From an uncultured cyanobacterium (GTDB lineage Bacteria; Cyanobacteriota; Cyanobacteriia; Cyanobacteriales; Geitlerinemataceae): a stretch of DNA of 5,545 nucleotides. Shown one piece after another: positions 1-4,933 of this stretch. The position numbers were made by a program, and so were the translations under genes. Numbering within the stretch: the first letter of the stretch is position 1; the number at the start of each line of letters is the position of its first letter. The notes under the pieces are model-generated. The model did no database searches and was not told the DNA's origin. It worked only from the letters and a program-made list of their open reading frames with translations. The stretch lies in assembly GCA_937121005.1 (NCBI GenBank), contig CAKZKB010000636.1, forward strand, positions 1 through 5,545, in the 5' to 3' direction.

Positions 1-4
1 TTGT

Positions 5-34
5 TCGTTGGTCGTTGATGCGTTGTTACGTTGA
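5..34. repeat. degenerate heptamer-type tandem repeat (CGTTG core)
   Basis: CGTTG recurs at 6-10, 13-17, 21-25 and 29-33, with periods of 7, 8 and 8. This resembles the short tandemly repeated heptamers common between cyanobacterial genes. It lies about 80 bp upstream of the channel gene. I see no gene in 1-110. Confidence 0.45.
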
Positions 35-110
35 AAAACCGTAGCTTTTGTCACCGTTTGACGCGATCGCCTCGGGGTATAAAGGCTAGATTACTGCTGG
101 AGCGATCGTC

Positions 111-1178
111 ATGCAAGGGTCGGCCCGACGCATTGTTACGGGTTTAATTTTTTTCGCCACCACCATTATTGTTGCCGTTCTCGGTTACATTTGGTTTGGC
201 TGGAGTCCTCTCGAGGCCATTTATATGGTCGTGATTACCATTTTTGGTGTGGGGTACGGCGAAGTCAAGCCTCTAGAAACCCCGTTTCAGCGCGTATTTA
301 CCATGTTCGTCATCCTCGCTGGAACGACATCGGCGGTTTATATTGTCGGAGGGTTCATCCAAATGATAACTGAAGGGGAAATTCATCGCGCTCTCGATAC
401 GCAACGCAAACAGCGCACCATTGCCAATCTGTGCGACCATGCGATTATCTGCGGCTTCGATCGCATGGGTCAAGTGTTAGCCCGCCAACTCGACGAAGCT
501 AAGTATCCTTTTGCCATTGTCGATCGTCACGGCGATCGTGTCAACCGCGCCGAATCTCTCGGGTATCTCGTCCGTTGTGGCGATCCCACAGACGAACGGC
601 TTCTCGAAGAATTGGGCATTTACAAAGCAAAGGTTTTGGCAACGGTTTTACCCGAAGATGCGGACAATGTATTTATTACCTTGACAGCGCGAGAATTAAA
701 CCCCAACCTAACGATTTTAGCACGAGGCGAACTGCCTTCGACGGAGAGAAAACTGCGCCTAGCCGGGGCCGATCGCACGGTACTTCCTCTCACCATTAGC
801 GCCGTACAAATGTCGAAGCTAATTGCCCAACCCACGACGATCGATTTCCTCAATCGATCGGACGAACGCAGCTATCTCAACGATCTGCTGGCTAACGTTG
901 ATGTTAAAATGGACGAACTGTCTATCCCAGAAGAATCCCCTGCGATTGGCAAAACCATCATGGAAATCGAGGTGCGCGGCAAGGGTGCGTTTATTGTTAT
1001 TGCCCTACGTCGTGCCGACGGACGGTTGATTTCTCATCCTCACCCCTCCCAAGTTTTAGTCGGTGGAGATGCCTTAATCGTTCTCGGTCACTGCGAAGAA
1101 ATTCCCGAATTTGCGCGTCAGTACGATTTGAAATGCCAACAGTTATTTTATCGGAGAAGGTACGATCGAAGCGGGTAG
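111..1178 (+). CDS. two-TM potassium channel with RCK (TrkA-N/TrkA-C) domain
   Basis: This is a likely inner-membrane K+ channel subunit of the MthK type (2TM plus RCK), 355 aa. Residues 8-29 form TM1, about 32-43 the pore helix, 46-50 (GVGYG) the selectivity filter, and about 60-86 TM2. A Rossmann-type RCK_N domain follows at about 109-240: the strand-loop AIICGFDRMG is a GxxxxG nucleotide-binding loop, and D138 ends the second strand (AIVD). An RCK_C/TrkA-C domain fills about 265-340. Such domains gate the pore in response to ligands (Ca2+, nucleotides or others by family); which ligand applies here cannot be read from the sequence. The start is well fixed: an in-frame TAG lies at 87-89, and GGAG at 99-102 sits 8 nt before the ATG. 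The filter is atypical: Gly46 replaces the usual Thr, and Glu51 replaces the usual Asp. A strong internal RBS precedes Met85. The gene stands alone and ends in a repeat-rich spacer. Confidence 0.93.
   Translation: MQGSARRIVTGLIFFATTIIVAVLGYIWFGWSPLEAIYMVVITIFGVGYGEVKPLETPFQRVFTMFVILAGTTSAVYIVGGFIQMITEGEIHRALDTQRKQRTIANLCDHAIICGFDRMGQVLARQLDEAKYPFAIVDRHGDRVNRAESLGYLVRCGDPTDERLLEELGIYKAKVLATVLPEDADNVFITLTARELNPNLTILARGELPSTERKLRLAGADRTVLPLTISAVQMSKLIAQPTTIDFLNRSDERSYLNDLLANVDVKMDELSIPEESPAIGKTIMEIEVRGKGAFIVIALRRADGRLISHPHPSQVLVGGDALIVLGHCEEIPEFARQYDLKCQQLFYRRRYDRSG
348..365 (+). promoter_or_regulatory. possible internal ribosome-binding site and start for an RCK-only subunit
   Basis: GGAGGG at 348-353 lies 9 nt upstream of the in-frame ATG at 363-365 (Met85). 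Met85 sits just after TM2, at the start of the linker to the RCK domain. Initiation here would give a soluble protein of 271 aa. The archaeal channel MthK makes free RCK subunits from an internal Met at the equivalent place. Caveat: the purine run also encodes Gly80-Gly81, so it may be there only for the protein. Confidence 0.35.
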
Positions 1179-1242
1179 GGTGTGTGGCGGTGTGAATCGA
1201 CGATCGATTTTAACCCATATATCGACATCGCCGACACGCACC
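1179..1242. repeat. imperfect inverted repeat just after the channel stop codon
   Basis: The left arm (1179-1199, beginning GGTGTGTGGCGGTG) and the right arm (1223-1242, whose complement begins GGTGCGTGTCGGCGATG) pair imperfectly. The GGTGYGT ends resemble those of the two 63-bp elements further right, so this may be a decayed relative. It begins directly after the channel's TAG and could help end that transcript, but there is no clear T-run. Confidence 0.3.
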
Positions 1243-1268
1243 ATGTTTTAATTAAAAATTGTGTGGAT

Positions 1269-1331
1269 GGTGCGTTATGCGATAATACCATTGATTGACG
1301 ATAATTCGGATAGGCGATCGCATAACGCACC
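1269..1331 (+). repeat. 63-bp MITE-like element, copy 1
   Basis: Perfect 15-bp terminal inverted repeats, GGTGCGTTATGCGAT at 1269-1283 and its complement at 1317-1331, bound a 33-bp centre. The copy at 1519-1581 has the same length and orientation and differs at about 6 of 63 positions. The element contains a HIP1 octamer (1314-1321) and has no coding capacity. The target-site duplication is not evident. Right-flank similarity between the copies runs a further 8 bp or so (YTACCTGYT). Confidence 0.8.
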
Positions 1332-1338
1332 CTACCTG

Positions 1339-1446
1339 CTACTTTTGGTGCTGTTCCCAGGCGATCCATGCCATGACGACAGTCGCGATCGCCGCCACCC
1401 AAGCTGCTAGGGTTGCCCAATTGACCTTACTATCGCTGTTAGACAT
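1339..1446 (-). CDS. candidate 35-aa single-pass membrane miniprotein
   Basis: This small reading frame runs from ATG (complement of 1444-1446) to TAG (complement of 1339-1341). The product has a short polar N-terminus (MSNSDSKVN), one hydrophobic stretch rich in Trp, Ala and Val (about residues 10-30), and a polar end (WEQHQK). That is the layout of a one-helix membrane protein like the small subunits of photosynthetic or respiratory complexes, but I do not recognise it as any of the known ones (it is not PetN). An in-frame TAA lies 15 nt before the ATG, so the start is forced. GGAG lies only 2 nt from the ATG; AAGGG a little further up may serve instead. A good -10 (TACAAT) lies upstream. 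It sits between two copies of a 63-bp element, is convergent with the channel gene and divergent from amt. It could be a chance frame. Confidence 0.42.
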   Translation of the reverse strand: MSNSDSKVNWATLAAWVAAIATVVMAWIAWEQHQK

Positions 1447-1481
1447 CGCTCCGAACCCTTAAAACAGTGCCCTTGCGAGCC

Positions 1482-1487
1482 ATTGTA
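1482..1487 (-). promoter_or_regulatory. possible -10 element for the miniprotein
   Basis: On the minus strand TACAAT (complement of ATTGTA) matches TATAAT at 5 of 6 positions. A start of transcription about 7 nt downstream would give a leader of about 30 nt before the ATG at 1446. No convincing -35 is seen, as is common for cyanobacterial promoters of the -10-only type. Confidence 0.28.
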
Positions 1488-1518
1488 GCGCGATCGCATC
1501 CGAATCGCTCTGCTAGAT

Positions 1519-1581
1519 GGTGCGTTATGCGATAATACCATTGATTGGCGATGATTCCCATTGGCGATCGCATAACACACC
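1519..1581 (+). repeat. 63-bp MITE-like element, copy 2, in the amt leader region
   Basis: The left terminus GGTGCGTTATGCGAT (1519-1533) is identical to that of copy 1. The right terminus (1567-1581) pairs with it except for one base (ACACACC instead of ACGCACC). It ends 19 nt before the amt ATG. If transcribed, it would form a long hairpin just ahead of the ribosome-binding region. It also holds an ATG (1517-1519) in frame with amt, which can mislead automatic start calling. Confidence 0.8.
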
Positions 1582-1600
1582 TTACCTGTTGTTCGTTGAA

Positions 1601-3316
1601 ATGACACTAGATACGCTGTGGGTGCTCGTTTGTACGGGATTGGTATTTCTGATGCAGGCCGGATTTATGTGCCTGGAGTCGGGAATGACGCGATCGAAAA
1701 ATAGCATCAATGTTGCTGTTAAAAATCTCTCCGATTTTGGCGTATCGGTGGGGTTGTATTGGCTGTTCGGCTATGGGTTGATGTTCGGACTATCGGCATC
1801 GGGTTGGTGGGGAACGACGCAGTTTTTGCCCGCTTTCAATACCGATCCGCAACTGGCTGTTTTCTTTTTATTCCAAGCCATGTTCTGCGGAACCTCTACG
1901 ACAATTATTTCCGGGGCGACGGCGGAACGGTTGAAGTTTTCGGCCTATTTAGTAATAGCGAGTTGGGTATCGGGTTTTATCTATCCGACCTTCGGACATT
2001 GGGCTTGGAACGAGACAGGTTGGTTGCAACAATTGGGCTTTTTTGATTTTGCCGGATCGACAGTAGTACATAGCATTGGGGCCTGGGTAGGACTAGCCGC
2101 GATCGCGACGATCGGCCCCCGAAAAAGTCGATTTTCTCCAGAGGGAAAGTCCCTAAAAATTCAAGGATCGAATATGCCTTTTTCGGTACTGGGGGCGTTG
2201 ATTTTATGGTTTGGTTGGATTGGGTTTAATGGCGGTAGCACCCTTGCTTTTGACGATCGCGTTCCCGGTATCATTGCTAACACCATGCTTGGAGGTGTTT
2301 CGGGTACGATCGTTTCGGCGATTTTAAGTTTAGTCCGCTATCAGTTTGTAGAAGTCGAGCAACTTGTCAATGGTTCTCTAGCAGGGTTAGTCGCTGTGAC
2401 TGCTTGCGCCTCAGTTTTAGACACGCCAATGGCGGCAATTGTTGGCGGTACAGGGGCGGCGATCGCGACTCTGGCTTCTGAAGGTTTAAAATACTGGAAA
2501 ATTGACGATGCGGTTGATGCCTTTGCCGTTCACGGGGCGGCGGGAATTTGGGGAACGCTGTGCGTGGGATTGTTTGGAAACTTAGCCGCCATCGATACGG
2601 GGTTGAGTCGCGGAATTCAAATTCTAGCCCAATTGTTGGGGATAGTAACAGCGTTTGCGTGGGCGTTTGGCTTGTCGTGGGGCGTGTTGAAACTGGTCGA
2701 TCGCGTGTTTCCGTTGCGAATTTCGCCTCGCGAAGAAGAACTGGGCTTGAACATCTCCGAACACCACGCCAAAACAGAAACCTACGACCTATTTCGGGTG
2801 ATGGACTATCAAGCTAAAACTCACGATTTAAGCCTGAGAGTTCCCGTCGAACCGTTTACGGAAGTGGGTCATATTGCCACTCGCTACAATCAAGTAATGG
2901 ATTCTTTTGAAGCCCGACACCGCCAAAGTGTGGACGATCTGGCGCAAATTTATTACGTGACGGCGGCGGTGACAGCCGCGATCGAACACAACACTTTTAA
3001 GGCGGAAAATTTAGGACTCGAAGAAATGGCGCAACGGGGAGATGAGTTCGGATCTTTGGCGCGAGTCATTCAAGAAATGGTAGAAATTGTCCAACAACGC
3101 GATCGCGATTTGCTGCAAACGCGACAAGCTGCTATTCTGGCAGTATTAGAATCTCGCTTTGGAGAAGTTCCCGAAAAGATTCGCGATCGCGCTGCAAAAA
3201 TTGAGACCCGCGAACAGTTTCAGCAGTGGTTAACCAGGGCGATCGCGCTAGAAAATATAGATGAGGTCATTTCAGTGACCAGTGACCAGTCCCTCTCCTT
3301 AAAAGAAGAGACTTAA
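1601..3316 (+). CDS. amt: Amt-family ammonium transporter/sensor with HAMP-like cytoplasmic extension
   Basis: The 571-aa product is an Amt/Mep/Rh-family membrane protein that conducts or senses ammonium. Residues 5-372 hold 11 helices. Family landmarks are intact: D149 and H157 in DFAGSTVVH, the second pore histidine H311 in AFAVHGAAG, gate residue F95 before the TAERLKF turn, and GFNGGS at 208-213. The C-terminal signature EELGLNISEHH (about 379-389) resembles the GlnB/GlnK-responsive tail, with His where Gly is usual. Beyond it come a HAMP-like segment (409-437, DLSLRVPVEPF), a helical linker, a second HAMP-like motif (480-504, GDEFGSLARVIQ) and a helical tail (508-556) recalling the C-termini of cyanobacterial Rpn/DUF4351 proteins. 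No kinase, cyclase or GGDEF domain follows. I place the start at 1601 because this gives the normal Amt N-terminus; the frame stays open to an ATG at 1517, but those 28 codons come from the 63-bp repeat. The RBS is weak. No convincing NtcA site is seen. Confidence 0.94.
   Translation: MTLDTLWVLVCTGLVFLMQAGFMCLESGMTRSKNSINVAVKNLSDFGVSVGLYWLFGYGLMFGLSASGWWGTTQFLPAFNTDPQLAVFFLFQAMFCGTSTTIISGATAERLKFSAYLVIASWVSGFIYPTFGHWAWNETGWLQQLGFFDFAGSTVVHSIGAWVGLAAIATIGPRKSRFSPEGKSLKIQGSNMPFSVLGALILWFGWIGFNGGSTLAFDDRVPGIIANTMLGGVSGTIVSAILSLVRYQFVEVEQLVNGSLAGLVAVTACASVLDTPMAAIVGGTGAAIATLASEGLKYWKIDDAVDAFAVHGAAGIWGTLCVGLFGNLAAIDTGLSRGIQILAQLLGIVTAFAWAFGLSWGVLKLVDRVFPLRISPREEELGLNISEHHAKTETYDLFRVMDYQAKTHDLSLRVPVEPFTEVGHIATRYNQVMDSFEARHRQSVDDLAQIYYVTAAVTAAIEHNTFKAENLGLEEMAQRGDEFGSLARVIQEMVEIVQQRDRDLLQTRQAAILAVLESRFGEVPEKIRDRAAKIETREQFQQWLTRAIALENIDEVISVTSDQSLSLKEET
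3273..3290. repeat. CAGTGAC heptamer tandem repeat inside the amt 3' end
   Basis: CAGTGAC stands at 3273-3279 and 3280-3286, followed by a partial CAGT (3287-3290), giving about 2.6 units. It encodes part of the last 15 residues of the Amt protein. Heptamers of this kind are usual between cyanobacterial genes, not in them, so the end of the protein may be recently altered. Confidence 0.6.
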
Positions 3317-3349
3317 GTTCGGAAAAAGGTAAGCATTCAGATGGTATCC

Positions 3350-3415
3350 AGAAACCCGGTTTCTCAAAGGATAGACTTGAATTTTACCTGGCGATTCGCA
3401 AGAAACCGGGTTTCT
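3350..3415. repeat. pair of inverted 15-mers, each itself palindromic
   Basis: AGAAACCCGGTTTCT (3350-3364) and its exact complement (3401-3415) are 36 bp apart. Each copy is also a 7+1+7 palindrome (AGAAACC / GGTTTCT). The pair lies 33 bp after the amt stop and could fold as one long stem or two short ones, possibly protecting or ending the amt transcript. There is no T-run. The rest of 3317-3549 shows no gene. Confidence 0.65.
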
Positions 3416-3517
3416 ATGCCCGTTGACGATCGCACACCTGAATAGTTACGGAAAAAGTTTTATTCTTCTTCTCCATAAATGTAGAGGCTTGTATCCGAAC
3501 TGTTCTACCGGATCTGA

Positions 3518-3541
3518 TATGATACAATTAGTTGAGGGAGG
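3518..3541 (+). promoter_or_regulatory. -10 element and Shine-Dalgarno of the first Uma2 gene
   Basis: TATGAT at 3518-3523 (or the overlapping TACAAT at 3523-3528) can serve as a -10. GGGAGG at 3536-3541 sits 8 nt from the ATG at 3550 and fixes that start. The arrangement aligns with that of the second Uma2 gene. A -35 is not clear, and relative to the second gene about 12 nt seem missing between a shared CTGTTCT (3500-3506) and the -10. Confidence 0.5.
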
Positions 3542-3549
3542 TTTACAGC

Positions 3550-4182
3550 ATGACGAAGGTAACTTTACCCCAAGAGGCGATCGCGTCAAAACTCATGTCC
3601 CTAGAGGAGTTTCTCGACTACGACGACGGGACGGACACTCGTTACGAACTCGAAGATGGAAAACTGCGATCGATGCCATCAGAAAGCGACATCAACCAAC
3701 GAATTGCATCGTTTCTGTTTGCCTATTTTTTGCAACTCGGGATTCCATTTTATCGGCTGCGAATTGGCATCGAAGTCGCCGTGAGTGGGCGGCGGGCAAC
3801 GGTTCGTCTTCCCGATTTTACCATACTTTCTGAGGAGTTGGCGCAAGAAATGGAAGGGGCAAAACGGTCGATCGCCCTGTTAGATATGCCGCCACCGCAG
3901 TTAGTCGTAGAAGTCGTCAGTCCTGGCAAAGAAAACAAAACTCGCGACTATCGCTACAAGCGATCGCAATATCAATCTCGAGGCGTTGACGAGTATTGGA
4001 TTGTGGATCCGATCCAGGGTAAGGTGACAGTATTGACATTGGTGGAAGGACTGTATGCAGAGAAAACTTTTACCGCAGAGGAGGCGATCGTCTCTTCCTT
4101 ACTGCCATCGGAGTCGTCTTTGACCGCAGCACAAATTTTGCAAAACCAGATCGATCTTATCGTCGATATTATCGATATTTGA
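3550..4182 (+). CDS. Uma2/DUF820 family PD-(D/E)XK nuclease-fold protein, copy 1
   Basis: The 210-aa protein belongs to the Uma2 (DUF820) family, which is greatly expanded in cyanobacteria and has a restriction-endonuclease-like fold; its cellular role is unsettled. In order: an N-terminal helix MSLEEFLDYDD (16-26), the family's YELEDGKL (32-39), the PD motif RLPDF with D89, the VVEVVSP strand with E121, the K137 region (YRYKRSQY) and EYWIVDP (148-154). D89, E121 and K137 fit a PD-D/E-K active site, so it may be catalytically competent. The start is the ATG preceded by GGGAGG at 8 nt; an in-frame TTG at 3532 would overlap that RBS and is rejected. It is about 81% identical to the next gene over 199 residues. 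The last 11 residues (QIDLIVDIIDI) are absent from the paralogue; part is encoded by a 9-bp tandem duplication (TCGATATTA/TCGATATTT, 4163-4180). Confidence 0.93.
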   Translation: MTKVTLPQEAIASKLMSLEEFLDYDDGTDTRYELEDGKLRSMPSESDINQRIASFLFAYFLQLGIPFYRLRIGIEVAVSGRRATVRLPDFTILSEELAQEMEGAKRSIALLDMPPPQLVVEVVSPGKENKTRDYRYKRSQYQSRGVDEYWIVDPIQGKVTVLTLVEGLYAEKTFTAEEAIVSSLLPSESSLTAAQILQNQIDLIVDIIDI

Positions 4183-4199
4183 TACCATTTCACGAAAAT

Positions 4200-4229
4200 T
4201 GTAGGGGCGATTCGCGAATCGCCCCTACA
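4200..4229. repeat. perfect 30-bp palindrome, possible bidirectional terminator
   Basis: TGTAGGGGCGATTCG (4200-4214) is followed at once by its exact complement (4215-4229) with no spacer. A GC-rich stem of up to 13 bp with a 4-nt loop could form in RNA. It lies 17 nt after the stop of the first Uma2 gene and 20 nt before the -35 of the second, so it could insulate the two. No T-run follows. GTAGGGGC palindromes of this sort are scattered through many cyanobacterial genomes. Confidence 0.75.
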
Positions 4230-4249
4230 CAGACATTCTCATCTGTTCT

Positions 4250-4278
4250 GTTACATTAATTCTGGAAATTGGTATAAT
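4250..4278 (+). promoter_or_regulatory. sigma70-type promoter of the second Uma2 gene
   Basis: GTTACA (4250-4255, 4 of 6 to TTGACA) and a perfect TATAAT (4273-4278) are separated by 17 nt. Expected initiation near 4285 gives a leader of only about 16 nt, so GGGAGG at 4287-4292 would lie almost at the 5' end of the RNA, 8 nt from the ATG. Confidence 0.7.
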
Positions 4279-4300
4279 ACAACTATGGGAGGTTTATAAC

Positions 4301-4906
4301 ATGAGCAAGGCAACTTTACCAGAAAACGCGATCGCCGCGAAACCCATGTCCCTAGAAGAGTTTCTCGACTACGACGACGGGACAGATACCCTTTACGAAC
4401 TCGAGAATGGAAAATTACGACCGATGCCATCAGAAAGCGAAATCAATCGCCGCATTGCTTCTTTTTTATTCATTTATTTTGCACAGTTAGGTATCCCGTT
4501 TTATCGGTTGACAATGAAGACAGAATTTGTAGTTACCGGGGCGAGAACCACCGTTCGCCTGCCTGACTTTGCTATTCTCTCTGAGGAGTTGGCGCAAGCT
4601 ATGGAAGGGGCAAAACGGTCGATCGCGATGCTAGATATGCCACCACCGCAGTTAGTCGTAGAAGTCGTCAGCCCCGGAAAAGAAAACGAAACGCGCGACT
4701 ATCGCTACAAGCGATCGCAATATCAAGCCCGAGGCATTAACGAGTATTGGATTGTCGATCCCATACAGGAAAAAGTAACCGTGTTAACTTTGGTTGAATG
4801 GTTGTATGAGGAAAGAGTATTTACCGGAAATGAGGCGATCGTCTCTGGTTTGCTGCCCCCCGAATCGTCTTTAACCGCAGCACAAATTTTGCAAAATGTT
4901 GGATAG
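4301..4906 (+). CDS. Uma2/DUF820 family PD-(D/E)XK nuclease-fold protein, copy 2
   Basis: The 201-aa tandem paralogue of the gene upstream has about 161 of 199 residues identical. It keeps the same family blocks: YELENGKL (32-39), RLPDF with D89, VVEVVSP with E121, the K137 region and EYWIVDP (148-154), so the putative PD-D/E-K site is preserved. The two copies differ most in residues 71-84, just before the PD strand, where 9 of 14 positions change; elsewhere substitutions are sparse and mostly mild. It has its own promoter and RBS (TATAAT at 4273, GGGAGG at 4287), so it need not depend on the first copy. The protein ends QNVG, about 9 residues sooner than copy 1. Its TAG (4904-4906) is formed by the left arm of a palindromic repeat, which suggests that a repeat insertion clipped the 3' end. 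It is convergent with the YjbQ gene 27 bp away. Confidence 0.93.
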   Translation: MSKATLPENAIAAKPMSLEEFLDYDDGTDTLYELENGKLRPMPSESEINRRIASFLFIYFAQLGIPFYRLTMKTEFVVTGARTTVRLPDFAILSEELAQAMEGAKRSIAMLDMPPPQLVVEVVSPGKENETRDYRYKRSQYQARGINEYWIVDPIQEKVTVLTLVEWLYEERVFTGNEAIVSGLLPPESSLTAAQILQNVG

Positions 4907-4930
4907 GGCAAACGGCATTTGCCCCTACAA
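4899..4930. terminator. hairpin repeat between convergent genes
   Basis: GGGCAAA (4906-4912) and TTTGCCC (4918-4924) pair around a 5-nt loop. Weaker pairing outward (TTG at 4899 with CAA at 4928, plus TA with TA) suggests an imperfect copy of a GTAGGGGCAAA palindromic repeat. Its position between the ends of two convergent genes fits a bidirectional terminator, though no T-run is present. It overlaps the stop codon of the second Uma2 gene. Confidence 0.5.
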
Positions 4931-4933
4931 ATT

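Noticed and set aside
48..92. Promoter for the channel gene (TTGTCA or TTGACG with TATAAA at 78-83)
   Set aside because: Spacings are 24 and 14 nt, both outside the normal range, so I do not call it.
1148..1420. 90-codon minus-strand open frame
   Set aside because: It runs through repeat copy 1 and the miniprotein region in another frame, has no family resemblance and an erratic composition.
1269..1581. CRISPR-like array
   Set aside because: Only two repeat copies 250 bp apart with terminal inverted repeats; the spacing and structure are those of a small mobile element.
1572..1585. NtcA-like site (ATA-N8-TAC) upstream of amt
   Set aside because: It misses the GTA half, lies inside the repeat terminus and has no -10 at the expected distance.
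1407..1607. 66-codon minus-strand open frame over repeat copy 2
   Set aside because: Mostly a translation of the repeat; it shares a repeat-derived string with the frame at 1148-1420, which shows common repeat origin and not a gene family.
3532..3549. TTG start for the first Uma2 gene
   Set aside because: It would bury the GGGAGG site inside the gene; the ATG at 3550 has ideal spacing and matches the paralogue's start.
3423..3833. 136-codon plus-strand open frame
   Set aside because: It overlaps the first Uma2 gene in another frame, and its residues do not resemble a folded protein.
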